DNA of 64,000 nucleotides from Paenibacillus spongiae (GTDB taxonomy: Bacteria > Bacillota > Bacilli > Paenibacillales > Paenibacillaceae): positions 5,288,501 through 5,352,500 of the forward strand of contig NZ_CP091430.1 of the NCBI RefSeq assembly GCF_024734895.1, read 5' to 3'. A program made the position numbers and the translations under genes. Under the pieces are notes generated by a model that did not search any database, was not told the origin of the DNA, and was given only the letters and a program-made list of their open reading frames with translations. Shown here in pieces: positions 35,634 to 45,324 of the stretch. Numbering within the stretch: the first letter of the stretch is position 1; every line of letters begins with the position of its first letter.

Positions 35634-37100
35634 CTACTTTGCGCTCGTTGTTGTAGTTGTCGTCGCCGAGGTTGAGGATGACGATGACGATGAAGCCTCT
35701 TTCGGCTTATTCTTTTCTTTGGCCTGCTCTTGATCCATGACTTGCTGACCTCGGGTCTGCAGCAGCGCAAGCGCCTCATCAAGCGACTTCTTATCATCGA
35801 ATGCGCTCTTAAGCTCTTCCTGGGCAATACTCATAAACTGCATGAAGAAGTCTTGCGGCAGCTTCTCGTAATCTTTATAGAGGGAGGATTCCGCCGGTTT
35901 TAGACTGTAGAAAGCTTGCATATTGTGATTTTCATCGTCTTTAATATAATTCGTTCGGACCGGAAAACCGCCATTTTGAACTTTCGAAACGACTCTCGCA
36001 TATTCCTCGCTTGTCACATAGCTGATAAAATCTTTGGCCGCTTCGGCATTGACCGATTTTGCGTTAATGGCAAATATTTGGTTGAACGACATATTCGGGC
36101 TCGTATCCGGAATTTCCGGATTGACAGGAACGGTGACGATATCCCAGTTCTGGATGGCCTTGTCCTTCACTCTCGTCTGCGCTTCCTTTAATTGATCCAT
36201 AAAATAGGCGCTTTCGAGCTTCATTGCTACTTTCCCGGATATGAAAGGATCGCGCAAGAGATAATCCTCATAAGATTGATTCGAGCCGCTCATGCCATTC
36301 GGATCCTCGGTGTGAAGAGCTCCGGATTTCAATCCCTTCATGGCATTCTGAAAAACATTTTTCCATGCGGACGTATTTATCGTGACCTGCTTGCTCGATG
36401 CGTTAACCATGCTCAGGTTCTGAGAAGCACCGATCATGGTACCCAATTGAAAAAGCTCGCCATTATAGCCAAGGCTGAGCCCATAGACCCGATTATCCTT
36501 TCCCCCGTCAGTCGGGAACCGCTGCGCCAATTCAAACAGCTTGTCCCAGCTCATCCGATCCTCTGGAAGAGGTATGCTATATTTATCAAACAAATCTTTA
36601 TTATAGAAAATGGCCTGACTGTAGAAGCTTGACGGAAGACCGTATATTTTCCCTCCGCCAATCTCCTTCATATAGTCGAGGAGGCCGGGAATTAGCGTTT
36701 CCTTGTTATAGTCTTTATTTTCCGTTAACAGATCCAGTTCAAGCAGCTTGCCGTCCTCCGCATATTTGGTCAATTGCTCCGTTGAAAGCATGAGCACATC
36801 CGGCTGCTGCTCCTCAATGAATTTATCGAATTCGGCCTTCCAGTCTTTCTGCGGATCATAAGCACCCGTTTGCTGCTGACTGACGACTGTAATATCCACT
36901 TCGGGATGGAGCGCGGAATAGACCATGCCCAGCTGGCTATAAAATGACCTTTCATCGTAATACATCACCTTTAGCGGCAATGTTGTCTCTTCGTTCTGTG
37001 AACCGCCGCCTGAGAAACTGCAGCCCGACAATACAACCGACAGTGTCAACGCACCCATCATTGCCATGCGTTTGAAGCTAAAGCCTTTCAAACCACCCAC
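35634..37100 (-). CDS. ABC transporter substrate-binding lipoprotein
   Basis: A 488-residue extracellular solute-binding protein of the family-1 type. The lipobox LSGC places the lipidated Cys at residue 27. GYNGELFQLG, DPFISGKVAMKLESAYFM and ISYVTSEEYARVVSK are usual for sugar-binding proteins. The last 30 residues are a Lys/Glu then Ser/Thr run (KEASSSSSSSTSATTTTTT), probably an unstructured tail, which is unusual for the family. It is probably a GTG start; a nearby TTG is also possible. No permease genes adjoin it, so it is an orphan receptor or works with permeases elsewhere. Confidence 0.85.
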   Translation of the reverse strand: MGGLKGFSFKRMAMMGALTLSVVLSGCSFSGGGSQNEETTLPLKVMYYDERSFYSQLGMVYSALHPEVDITVVSQQQTGAYDPQKDWKAEFDKFIEEQQPDVLMLSTEQLTKYAEDGKLLELDLLTENKDYNKETLIPGLLDYMKEIGGGKIYGLPSSFYSQAIFYNKDLFDKYSIPLPEDRMSWDKLFELAQRFPTDGGKDNRVYGLSLGYNGELFQLGTMIGASQNLSMVNASSKQVTINTSAWKNVFQNAMKGLKSGALHTEDPNGMSGSNQSYEDYLLRDPFISGKVAMKLESAYFMDQLKEAQTRVKDKAIQNWDIVTVPVNPEIPDTSPNMSFNQIFAINAKSVNAEAAKDFISYVTSEEYARVVSKVQNGGFPVRTNYIKDDENHNMQAFYSLKPAESSLYKDYEKLPQDFFMQFMSIAQEELKSAFDDKKSLDEALALLQTRGQQVMDQEQAKEKNKPKEASSSSSSSTSATTTTTTSAK

Positions 37101-37230
37101 TCCATTTCCAATTCTAAGTAATATTTTCCAATTCTATTATTCTAGCACATCAATCCTACTAAACCCAAATTTTAGATATTTTTTAAGATAATTTCTCATC
37201 GTGTCGGGGCTGCCGAATCATTAGCTATCC

Positions 37231-37264
37231 ACAGCAAAAAACCGACTGCAGCAGCAATCGGTTT
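37231..37264 (-). terminator. Terminator of the siderophore transporter operon
   Basis: On the minus strand AAACCGA and TCGGTTT form a stem around TTGCTGCTGCAG, followed by TTTTGCTGT, 10 bases after the permease stop. Confidence 0.85.
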
Positions 37265-37273
37265 CCGATCCAT

Positions 37274-39322
37274 CTATGAAGACACTTTGCGCTTGAACGT
37301 CCGAACCATCAGAAATAAGAAATACGGAGCCCCGATCAAGGTGATCAGCATGCCTGAAGGAATTTCAATCGGCGCGAGCACCGTGCGTCCGATAGCATCC
37401 GTCAGCACCAGCAGCAAAGCCCCGAACAGGCTCGACAGAATGATGGACTGTCTTGTATTATGTCCGATCAGGATGCGCACCGCATGGGGCACGATTAAGC
37501 CGAGAAACCCGACCGTTCCGACCACGGACACGGCTCCGGCGGCAAGCAGGACGCCGACAATCATGGAGGCTAATCTTGTGTTTCGTACCGCCAACCCCAT
37601 CCCTGTTGAACTCTCATCCCCGAATGCCAGTAAATCGAAGCGGCGGCCAAGGTACCATGCGATCGGGAGCAGCACAAGAAGAAATAAGGAAATGAGCTTG
37701 AATTGTTCCCATGTCCGCCCATACGTAGAACCAGTCAGCCATATATAACCCGAACTGCCCCACAATGAGCCTCTGACGATCAGAGCCTGAATACCCGCCG
37801 AACCGAAAGCAGATACCGCGATCCCCAATAAAATCAACACGGAAGGATTCAGTTTCTTGTGCCAAGCAAATAGAAAGACGCACGCGGCAGCAGCCGCTCC
37901 CCCGATCATTGCCGCGATCGGCATAACGCTGACGGGTACCTGGGGCCACGCAATCAAGATGAGCATAGCACCAAAGCCCGCTCCAGAGGTGACTCCGATT
38001 ATCGATGCATCGGCAAGCGGATTCCGCACCGCAGCTTGAATCAATACCCCGCTCACCGCTAGTGCGATACCGGCCCCTGCAGCAACGAACGTCCGTGGCA
38101 AACGTAAGTTTAACAGCACGGAATAGGACGATCCGCCGTCTGACCCGAACAGACTGGCAAGCAGATGTTTCAGCGGAATGGCGGTTCCTCCCATTGTCAT
38201 GCTGATCAGTATGAGAGAGACAACCAGAATGAACGAGAATATCGTTAGTCGAACGAAGTTTATTTTAGAAGGTCGGCCGCCTACATTCATCGACATCTGT
38301 AGACCGGAACCGGATATTCCCTTCATCTTCCGCAGGACGAGCCAGACAAGCCAGGGTGCGCCAATGATAGCCATGACGGCGCCGATCGGCATTTCCCCCA
38401 CGCTGCTCCTGACAACTCTGGATAATACATCCGCCGTCGTAAGGAGTACCGCGCCCCACAACGCGGCACCTGGAATTAACCACCTATGCTTACGTAATCC
38501 GACCAGCCGAATCAGATGCGGTGCAACCAATCCGACAAAGCCGATCGGCCCGACAACGCTCACCACAACAGCTGCTACGAGCACAGCCAGCGCAAGCCCT
38601 ATAAACCGGGTCACGTCGACCTTCTGGCCTAGCGAACGGGCCGTTGCTTCATCCAAATCGAGAACATCGAACGACCTTCCAAGGAGAATTGCAAGCAACA
38701 CAATGCCGGCTACCCACGGCAGCGCGTAGTTTACGCCGCTCCAATCGACCTGCACCAGGCTGCCGGCGCCCCATAAGAACAAATTTTGCGTTTCTGTCGC
38801 CTTGAAGATGTGAATCGCTCGCGTGAATGATTCAATGACCAGCGATACTATGATCCCTGCAAGAGCCAGACGAATGGGACTTGCCGCTCGTCCGCCGCCC
38901 AGAATATAGGCAATCATGGCAGCCAACGCCCCGCCTAGAGCCGCGAATACAAGCGGCGAAGCCGAGAGAACCGACGGGAAGAATGCCGTGCCGAGCACAA
39001 CCATGAAGTACGCACCCGAGTTAATGCCGAGCGTATCCGTAGATGCAAGCGGATTTTTCGTTATCGTCTGCAGCAGCGCTCCCGCGACGGCCAAGCCTGC
39101 ACCGGCCAACAAGCCAAGCACGGTTCTTGGCATTCGCATATCCCAGACAATGTTGTGTCCGGGTAAGTCTTGTCTGTGCAGCAGCGCATCCATGACCGTC
39201 TGCAGCGATATCTTCGCCTCTCCGAAGCACAGACTAAGAAAGAACAGAACAATAAGGGCGGCAATGCCGCCCCCGTATACCCCAATAATTCTCCATAATG
39301 CATGCGCAGGTGTCTTCATCAT
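37274..39322 (-). CDS. Fused iron-siderophore ABC permease (two FecCD domains)
   Basis: A 682-residue membrane protein in which two FecCD permease domains are fused head to tail, as in Escherichia coli FhuB. The first half (about residues 10-335) contains LGLLAGAGLAVAGALLQTIT, and GFVGLVAPHLIRLVGLRKH, the family's cytoplasmic loop that meets the ATPase. The second half (about 350-682) repeats these as GIALAVSGVLIQAAVRNPLA and GFLGLIVPHAVRILIGHN. One polypeptide thus makes the whole channel. Its start overlaps the stop of the binding-protein gene by four bases. Confidence 0.93.
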   Translation of the reverse strand: MMKTPAHALWRIIGVYGGGIAALIVLFFLSLCFGEAKISLQTVMDALLHRQDLPGHNIVWDMRMPRTVLGLLAGAGLAVAGALLQTITKNPLASTDTLGINSGAYFMVVLGTAFFPSVLSASPLVFAALGGALAAMIAYILGGGRAASPIRLALAGIIVSLVIESFTRAIHIFKATETQNLFLWGAGSLVQVDWSGVNYALPWVAGIVLLAILLGRSFDVLDLDEATARSLGQKVDVTRFIGLALAVLVAAVVVSVVGPIGFVGLVAPHLIRLVGLRKHRWLIPGAALWGAVLLTTADVLSRVVRSSVGEMPIGAVMAIIGAPWLVWLVLRKMKGISGSGLQMSMNVGGRPSKINFVRLTIFSFILVVSLILISMTMGGTAIPLKHLLASLFGSDGGSSYSVLLNLRLPRTFVAAGAGIALAVSGVLIQAAVRNPLADASIIGVTSGAGFGAMLILIAWPQVPVSVMPIAAMIGGAAAAACVFLFAWHKKLNPSVLILLGIAVSAFGSAGIQALIVRGSLWGSSGYIWLTGSTYGRTWEQFKLISLFLLVLLPIAWYLGRRFDLLAFGDESSTGMGLAVRNTRLASMIVGVLLAAGAVSVVGTVGFLGLIVPHAVRILIGHNTRQSIILSSLFGALLLVLTDAIGRTVLAPIEIPSGMLITLIGAPYFLFLMVRTFKRKVSS

Positions 39323-40332
39323 TCTGTCAGGGCGGCTACAACACGTTCAACAATCGTTTTGGAGGATAGCGGCCCGCCGAACGTCCACGTACTGCCGTCA
39401 ATCGGATAGGTACGCTTTTCCTTCACGAAGTTCAGCCCGTTCCATACCTTGTTATCTTTAACCGGCTCGCCAAACACATTATCGTTAGCTTGAACAATAT
39501 AGATAAAGCTGGAGTCCGTTACTGCAGGCAATGCTTCAATTGTCGAATTCGTAAACCCGTACTTCTCGAATTTATCCGATTTCCAATCATTCTTTAGCCC
39601 GATCCGAGCTAATGTTTGAGATACGGTCGACGTATCGGTGAACATGCGCAGTGTGACCGCGTTCTGATACGTGAACGCTTGTGTAGCGACATAATTCAGA
39701 TCCGCCTTGCCTGCAGCGGCAAGCTTCGTCTTGGCCTCCTCATAATATTGATCCAAGTCCTTCCAGACTTTCTCAGCTTCAGCCGTCTTGCCCATAGCGA
39801 GTGCGATGGAGTTGAAGATCTCTTCCATTCCGGTATAGGCGTCGCCTTCATTCGGATAAGGATTGAATTCAATCGTCGGAGCAATAGCTTTCAGTTGGTC
39901 ATAAATGGCGGCGTTATTGTCAGTATTGGAAATAATGAGGTCTGGCTTCAACGCGGCAATCGTTTCCAGATTGGGCTCCCAACGCAGCCCGACATCCTGA
40001 ACATCGGCGTCTAAAGCCGCTTCCTGCGTAACCCATTTGGCATATTCAGCATTATCCGCATTACCTACGGGCTGAACGCCAAGCGCAATGACGCTTTCCG
40101 TAAACAGCCATTCAAGCACGACAACCCGCTCGGCCGGCTTATCCAGCACGGTCTCGCCTTTGTTATGCTTGATCGTGATGGGCTGCTCCGCGGGCTTCTC
40201 TCCCGAAGCCGTATTCGTGCCCGCAGAGTCACCATTCTTCGGGGCATTCGCATTCCCGTTATTAGCAGACCCGCAGCCTGATATAATGACCATTATCAGT
40301 GCTAAGATACCGATGAATAAGGATCTTTTCAT
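39319..40332 (-). CDS. Iron-siderophore-binding lipoprotein (FecB/FhuD family)
   Basis: A 337-residue receptor. Lipobox ISGC (lipidated Cys20) is followed by an Asn/Gly/Ala linker, then the two-lobed TroA-type fold with a long connecting helix: PAERVVVLEWLFTESVIALG (about 68-87), LKPDLIISNTDNN and the C-terminal TWTFGGPLSSKTIVERV. The ligand is probably a ferric siderophore given the permease, the ATPase and the Fur boxes. GAGGGGAA precedes the ATG. Confidence 0.92.
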   Translation of the reverse strand: MKRSLFIGILALIMVIISGCGSANNGNANAPKNGDSAGTNTASGEKPAEQPITIKHNKGETVLDKPAERVVVLEWLFTESVIALGVQPVGNADNAEYAKWVTQEAALDADVQDVGLRWEPNLETIAALKPDLIISNTDNNAAIYDQLKAIAPTIEFNPYPNEGDAYTGMEEIFNSIALAMGKTAEAEKVWKDLDQYYEEAKTKLAAAGKADLNYVATQAFTYQNAVTLRMFTDTSTVSQTLARIGLKNDWKSDKFEKYGFTNSTIEALPAVTDSSFIYIVQANDNVFGEPVKDNKVWNGLNFVKEKRTYPIDGSTWTFGGPLSSKTIVERVVAALTE

Positions 40333-40379
40333 TTCTCTGGTTCCCCTCGTTATTAAAAATATTTGCTGCAGTCATAGAT

Positions 40380-41249
40380 TTATACCACTACTTTGACTTT
40401 CTCCAGACTGCCGTCCATCGAAGGATCGGCTTCCGGTCGTAAACCATGTTCCAGTTCCCCTGATTGTTCAGCCAAACCATAGGGGAGACACAGAGGCGCA
40501 CCATGCCTAGGATCCGGGATTACATCCGCATCGATATTAAATACATCGCGGAGCATCTGACTGGTTACGACTTCTTCCGGTTTCCCTTCATAAAGGACAA
40601 CCCCGCTCTTAAGAGCGATGAGATGGTGAGCAAATCGAGCCGCATGATTCAAATCGTGCAGAACCATAACTATCGTTCGCTTCTGCTCTTGATTAAGTTT
40701 CTCAAGCAGCGTCATGACTTCCATCTGATGCGCCATATCAAGGAAGGTCGTCGGCTCGTCAAGCAGCAGCAAGTCCGTCCCTTGGGCGACGGCCATCGCA
40801 ATCCAGGCGCGCTGACGCTGTCCGCCGGACAGCTCGTCGATGGAACGGTCGCCGAATCCCGACATGCCGGTTGCGAGAAGCGCCCAATCTACCATCTGAT
40901 TGTCTTCAAGCGATAGATTGCCAAACCCCTTCTGATGAGGAAATCGACCATATGAGACCAGCTCGCGGACGGTCAGCCCCTCGGGCGACGTCGGATTCTG
41001 CGGAAGTATCGCCAGCTGCTTGGCAACCTCTTTGGTCGGCTGACGATGAATCAGCTTCCCGTCCAAATAGACGCCGCCTTGTACCGGACTAAGAATACGG
41101 GCCATCGATTTCAGAATGGTAGACTTTCCGGATCCATTAGCGCCCACAAGCGCTGTAATTTGTCCGTCCGGAATATGCAGATTCAACCCCTGTACAATTT
41201 GCCGGCTGCCATATGATAGAGATAGTTGATTTGTAGTTAGTCGCGAAAT
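40380..41249 (-). CDS. Iron-siderophore ABC transporter ATPase, likely AUU start
   Basis: An ATPase of the FecE/FhuC family, about 290 residues. Walker A GANGSGKST, Q-loop LPQNPTSPEGLTVRELVSYG, signature LSGGQRQRAWIAMA, Walker B LLLLDEPTTFLD and VLHDLNHAARFAHHL are intact. The first conventional start (TTG at 41186) would remove the family's N-terminal strand. In the same frame upstream the sequence reads SRLTTNQLSLSYGSRQIVQG, preceded by ATT ATT just after GGTGAGGG and an in-frame stop. The best start is therefore ATT at 41249, an unusual AUU codon. It is first in the operon ATPase-receptor-permease. Confidence 0.85.
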   Translation of the reverse strand: MSRLTTNQLSLSYGSRQIVQGLNLHIPDGQITALVGANGSGKSTILKSMARILSPVQGGVYLDGKLIHRQPTKEVAKQLAILPQNPTSPEGLTVRELVSYGRFPHQKGFGNLSLEDNQMVDWALLATGMSGFGDRSIDELSGGQRQRAWIAMAVAQGTDLLLLDEPTTFLDMAHQMEVMTLLEKLNQEQKRTIVMVLHDLNHAARFAHHLIALKSGVVLYEGKPEEVVTSQMLRDVFNIDADVIPDPRHGAPLCLPYGLAEQSGELEHGLRPEADPSMDGSLEKVKVVV

Positions 41250-41270
41250 AATCCCTCACCTATCTTTCAT

Positions 41271-41317
41271 TGATTATCATTCTCATTGTTACTCAAGGAG
41301 AATGATAATCGTTATCG
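41271..41317 (-). promoter_or_regulatory. Two Fur boxes before the siderophore operon
   Basis: TGATTATCATTCTCA (41271-41285) and TGATAATCGTTATCG (41303-41317) each match the 7-1-7 Fur form TGATAATnATTATCA at most positions. They lie 22-68 bases before the proposed start. Iron-dependent repression is expected. Confidence 0.85.
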
Positions 41318-41516
41318 ATACATCTGTCAAGATATAAGTAACTATTATTTCCATCACATACAGGTTTAACGGATCGAAGAGCCTGGATGGTATCAAACCT
41401 TATTGTTTGCCGGGAATCCACCGGTATCCATCAACAAGGAATAGGCTGCCGCCGGCAGCCTGTCCCTTGTCAATCTCTTCATGCATCACGGTTCGTTCCC
41501 GCTCATTTTTCTTGCT

Positions 41517-42680
41517 TCATTTTCTATCGGCCGCTGCAGCAGTCTGCATCTCGCTCATAAGCTGCTTCATATCCGTCAGTACCCGTGCGGATTTCCGGTA
41601 GGCATGATCGGCTAAGCTCCCGATCTGAGCGGCACTCTTGCGGTTGCTCCCGGCCGCGTGAAACAGCTGCTCGAAGGCGCCTGAGGCGGCATTCACCGAC
41701 ATCTCGCTCGCGATCGCATCGCTTTGGCCTTCCTCGACAAGCTCAACCGTATGCTGCACCGCTTCCGATATGGATCGGATGAGGCTGTTGATCTCACCCG
41801 CAGCCTGCTTCGTCTGCGCCGACAGTTTCCTTATTTCATCGGCTACCACGGCGAACCCCCTGCCATGCTCCCCCGCACGCGCAGCTTCGATCGCGGCGTT
41901 AAAAGCGAGCAAGCTGCTCTGCTCCGCTAGCTCATGAATCAGCTTCGATATGCGGTCGATGGAATCCGCCCGCTGCTGAAGCTCCCCGATCTGCCGCACC
42001 TGATGCGTCGTCTTGTCCGACAGGCGAAGAAACACGGATTTGGCGCTGTCCAGCTCCTGTTTCCCTTTGAGCGTCAGATCGACCATCGTTTCGGACATCC
42101 GCTCGCCAAGCTTGGCTGCTTCATGCACTTCGTTCACGGACTTATCGATGTCCCGCATCATTTCATCCGCGCCGGTTACCGTACGCATTTGAGATTGCAG
42201 ACTTTCCTGCTGCATCATCCGCGAAAGCTTGAGCAGATCGGCCACCGTCAGTATACCCGCTGTACGTCCATCCTGCGTGAGGATAACGCAATCATACAGC
42301 GTCTTCTCTTCCCGTCCCAGAGCGCGCTCAATGAGTTCCGTCTCCATGATGGACTGCTCTGCCACAAGCGGCTCGCTGTCCATCAGCTTTACAATGGAAC
42401 GGTCGTAATAAAGCTCCTGGCCATAGCGATGCGTCTGAAGCCGTGACAACCGGGACTTCATGACCAGACCGATAGGCCTCTCATCCTCCGCGCAAACAAC
42501 GACGCATTCACAATCGGTCATCGAATTGAATGTATGAATAACTCCCCTGCATGTTGAAGAAGGATGAACCGTGTACGCCGGTCTCATAAAATCGTGCAAA
42601 GATGCCTGTTTTCTCCTCTGAACACCTTCCGTATGAACAACCTGTTCGAGATCGCTGATGAAGACAGCCGACATCGTCAT
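41517..42680 (-). CDS. CBS-domain methyl-accepting-type signalling protein
   Basis: A 387-residue soluble protein. Residues about 25-150 form a CBS pair ([49 protein letters not shown]). A coiled coil and the chemoreceptor signalling tip follow: [40 protein letters not shown] wording near 260-300. It has no membrane helix or sensory loop, so it would act in the cytoplasm on CheA/CheW. The segment between its CBS motifs resembles that of the GGDEF protein at 13514, suggesting a shared sensory module. GGGGGAG precedes the ATG at 42680. Confidence 0.88.
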   Translation of the reverse strand: MTMSAVFISDLEQVVHTEGVQRRKQASLHDFMRPAYTVHPSSTCRGVIHTFNSMTDCECVVVCAEDERPIGLVMKSRLSRLQTHRYGQELYYDRSIVKLMDSEPLVAEQSIMETELIERALGREEKTLYDCVILTQDGRTAGILTVADLLKLSRMMQQESLQSQMRTVTGADEMMRDIDKSVNEVHEAAKLGERMSETMVDLTLKGKQELDSAKSVFLRLSDKTTHQVRQIGELQQRADSIDRISKLIHELAEQSSLLAFNAAIEAARAGEHGRGFAVVADEIRKLSAQTKQAAGEINSLIRSISEAVQHTVELVEEGQSDAIASEMSVNAASGAFEQLFHAAGSNRKSAAQIGSLADHAYRKSARVLTDMKQLMSEMQTAAAADRK

Positions 42681-42884
42681 GGCATGCTCCCCCTTCATGA
42701 TTCTGACTCTATGGCTCCACTATAGGACTTTAGCATTAACGGAAAAATATCCCTATGTAAATGGAGTGTGAAAATCGGTCATGATTCATGGATAGTCACG
42801 GTTGTAACGTAAAAAATCCGTTCCGGTTAACAGATTGTTAACCGGAACGGACCTGAAACTGCTGCGTCCGTTGTTGGCATGCCA

Positions 42885-43781
42885 TTAACGCGTTTTGCGG
42901 GCATTCAGGTAGAGCGGCAGTCTGAACAGCACATTAATGAGCAGAACGACGAATACGAGAACGGCCGCTGCTTTATCGGCAATCTCCGAGGCGTCCGGAA
43001 CGATCGCCTCCGATTGGACATACCATAGGTGAACGGCGAGCGTCGCGCCCGGCGAGAAGAGGCTGAAATCCCACATTTCGCCGGATGTCGATACTCCGGC
43101 TGTAAGAATAATAACCGCACTCTCCCCGAACGCTCTCCCGGCAACGAGGCAAATACCGGTAATGATGCCGTTCAGCGCTACGGGAATGAGCACGCGGCGG
43201 ATCGTCTGCAGATGCGTTGCGCCCAGAGCGAAGGACGCATTCTTCATCTCGCTTGGCACGGCGCGGATCGCCTCTTCCGTCACCCTTGTCAGGACGGGGA
43301 GATTGAGGAACGCCAGACTGACTGCGCCGCCCAGAATCGTCAAGCCCACTTCGAAGGCTTCGACGAAGATTGCGATACCGAACAGTCCGAAGATGATAGA
43401 AGGTACGGAGGCCAGACCTTCCACGCAAATCCGGACGAAACCGATAAATTTATTGTTCGGGGCGAATTCCGCCAGGTAGATCCCGGCCGACATCCCCAGC
43501 GGTATGGAAATGAGGAGCGAGATGATGAGGACATAGAAGGAATTGAACAGCATCGGCCCGATCCCGCCTCCGGGGTCGATTTCACTCGGTAAGCCATGCA
43601 GAAAGCTCAGTTCAAGCTTCGGCAGCCCTTTCTGCAGAATAAGAAAGAGCAGCGCGCAGATGAAGAGGATCGTACAGATCCCGATGCCCCAGACGATCAC
43701 CGTGAAGAGCTGGTTGCTCCTTTGGCTCCAGCCTTTTCTCGCTTGGAAAGGGCTGACAGCCGGCTTCGAATCAGCACTCAT
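42885..43781 (-). CDS. pstA: Phosphate ABC transporter permease PstA (second system)
   Basis: A 298-residue permease of the PstA type with six helices, GGGIGPMLFNSF near residue 70, SVPSIIFGLFGIAIF and the ATPase-docking loop NASFALGATHLQTI. The start at 43781 overlaps the pstC stop by four bases (ATGA) and has AAAGGGTG 7 bases upstream. No pstB follows: the next gene on this strand, about 200 bases on, is the chemoreceptor-like protein. Confidence 0.94.
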   Translation of the reverse strand: MSADSKPAVSPFQARKGWSQRSNQLFTVIVWGIGICTILFICALLFLILQKGLPKLELSFLHGLPSEIDPGGGIGPMLFNSFYVLIISLLISIPLGMSAGIYLAEFAPNNKFIGFVRICVEGLASVPSIIFGLFGIAIFVEAFEVGLTILGGAVSLAFLNLPVLTRVTEEAIRAVPSEMKNASFALGATHLQTIRRVLIPVALNGIITGICLVAGRAFGESAVIILTAGVSTSGEMWDFSLFSPGATLAVHLWYVQSEAIVPDASEIADKAAAVLVFVVLLINVLFRLPLYLNARKTR

Positions 43782-44737
43782 GATGCAGCACCCTTTCGTT
43801 GAATCATTCGAATCACGACGATCATGAGCAGCGAAATCATGAGCAGCAGAAAGCCCATCAGATACAGGGCATAATTCCATGTAGAGTCGAACGGCACATT
43901 GGCAATCTGCATGACAATATTGCTTGTTAGCACGGCCGTCGGCTGGAACAGTCCGCTTCCCAGCTGCGGCGTATTTCCGATGACCATCACGACCGCCATC
44001 GTCTCGCCGATTGCGCGAGCCATCCCCAGAATGCCGGCATACATGATGCCGCTGCGCGCTGCCGGGAGGACAACCTTGGCAATCGTCTGAAACCGGGATG
44101 CGCCAAGCGCATAGGATGCGTCCCGGTATTTCTTCGGAACGGCTGTAATCGCATCATCGCTAATTCGGCTTATCGTCGGCAGCACCATGATGGTCAGGAC
44201 AATGGCCGCAGCAAGTAGACCGTCTCCAATATTCGTGCCCGTCATATCGCGCAGCATGGGGATCAGAATCGTCATGCCCAGAAATCCATATACGACGGAA
44301 GGGATACCTACAAGCAAATCAAGCACTGGACGAAGAAGCGTCTTCAGCCATTGCGGCGACATCTCTGCCAGAAATACAGCCACAAGCACGGAGATCGGAA
44401 CCGAAATAAGCATCGTCAGAGCCGTCAGGGCGAAGGTACCGAAGATAAAGACCAATGCGCCATATTGTTCATTCTCCGGTACCCACTCCGTGGACAAGAA
44501 GAACTCGGCGACCGATACCTCATTGAACGTCAGCATCCCCGTTCTCCCCATGAGGAACAAGATGGAGAACAGGATCAAGCAGACGAATATGGCACTCACG
44601 ATGCAGATTAGCTTGAACGTGCGATTATAGAAGGACAATCGGGTCCTGCGATTGAATGATCGGTCAGAGCGGGTATGCAGGCTTCTGCCCAGCTCGCCGG
44701 CTGCCGCTCCGCCGCTGGATGCCTTAAGGTCCAGCAT
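43778..44737 (-). CDS. pstC: Phosphate ABC transporter permease PstC (second system)
   Basis: A 319-residue permease with a 40-residue basic N-terminal tail, six helices, and the family motifs GIPSVVYGFLGMTI and DASYALGASRFQTI. It lies 587 bases after the stop of the second pstS; that gap is filled with two repeat arrays. AGGAGGAATC precedes the ATG. Confidence 0.94.
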   Translation of the reverse strand: MLDLKASSGGAAAGELGRSLHTRSDRSFNRRTRLSFYNRTFKLICIVSAIFVCLILFSILFLMGRTGMLTFNEVSVAEFFLSTEWVPENEQYGALVFIFGTFALTALTMLISVPISVLVAVFLAEMSPQWLKTLLRPVLDLLVGIPSVVYGFLGMTILIPMLRDMTGTNIGDGLLAAAIVLTIMVLPTISRISDDAITAVPKKYRDASYALGASRFQTIAKVVLPAARSGIMYAGILGMARAIGETMAVVMVIGNTPQLGSGLFQPTAVLTSNIVMQIANVPFDSTWNYALYLMGFLLLMISLLMIVVIRMIQRKGAAS

Positions 44738-44752
44738 GATGATTCCTCCTAA

Positions 44753-45040
44753 AAGTTTTGTGGAGCTTGGCTTACAGTCTTACATCGCAACAAAACTCGC
44801 TTCGTAAGCATAGGCTTAGTTTTGTGAGTTCCTCGCCTCCGCAGGAGCGAAATCGAACAAAACTTACTTCGTAAGCATTCACTTAGTTTTGTGGCGCTTC
44901 CCTAAAGCTATACTCCTCAACAAAACTTGCTTCGTAAGCATAGTCTTAGTTTTGTGAACAGGTTGCTTCCGAAGGAGTAAAACTGGAGCAAAACTTACGT
45001 TGTAAATATAGGCTTTGTTTTCAACGTAAAGCCTACTGTT
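44753..45040 (-). repeat. Tandem hairpin array between pstS and pstC
   Basis: Four units of 63-69 bp, starting near 44789, 44856, 44919 and 44988, plus a partial one at the left edge. Each contains ACAAAACT, then CTTCGTAAGCAT, then CTTAGTTTTGT. ACAAAACT and AGTTTTGT can pair, and in unit 2 CTTAC/GTAAG gives an alternative inner hairpin. The last unit is diverged. The array lies in the transcribed gap of the second pst operon. Confidence 0.85.
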
Positions 45041-45063
45041 ATTCAACCTCGCATTGCTAACAG

Positions 45064-45247
45064 GCTAGCGGACATGAGTTCCGTTATGGAAACATTCATG
45101 GGAGGTTTTGCGTGTGTTACGGACCTGAGAGCCGTTATTTGAATAAAACGCCCCCAAATGGATGGATTTCATGCGTATAACGGAACTAGTGTCCGATTCC
45201 GTTTTAAATAGGCCCAAAAATGGACGAATAACGCATCCTATGTCCGC
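45064..45247. repeat. Second CGGAC...GTCCG repeat array
   Basis: Units GCGGACATGAGTTCCGTTAT, TACGGACCTGAGAGCCGTTATT, AACGGAACTAGTGTCCG and CATCCTATGTCCGCC are the same kind as those at 30825-31008. Two of them are followed by CCCAAAnATGG. They lie between the hairpin array and the second pstS stop. Confidence 0.7.
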
Positions 45248-45324
45248 CTTTTGTGAATCTCTGCGCCTTAACGAAGAAGCCAGCCTCGCACCTCTGCCGA
45301 AGCTGGCTTCTTTCACAAGCCTTA

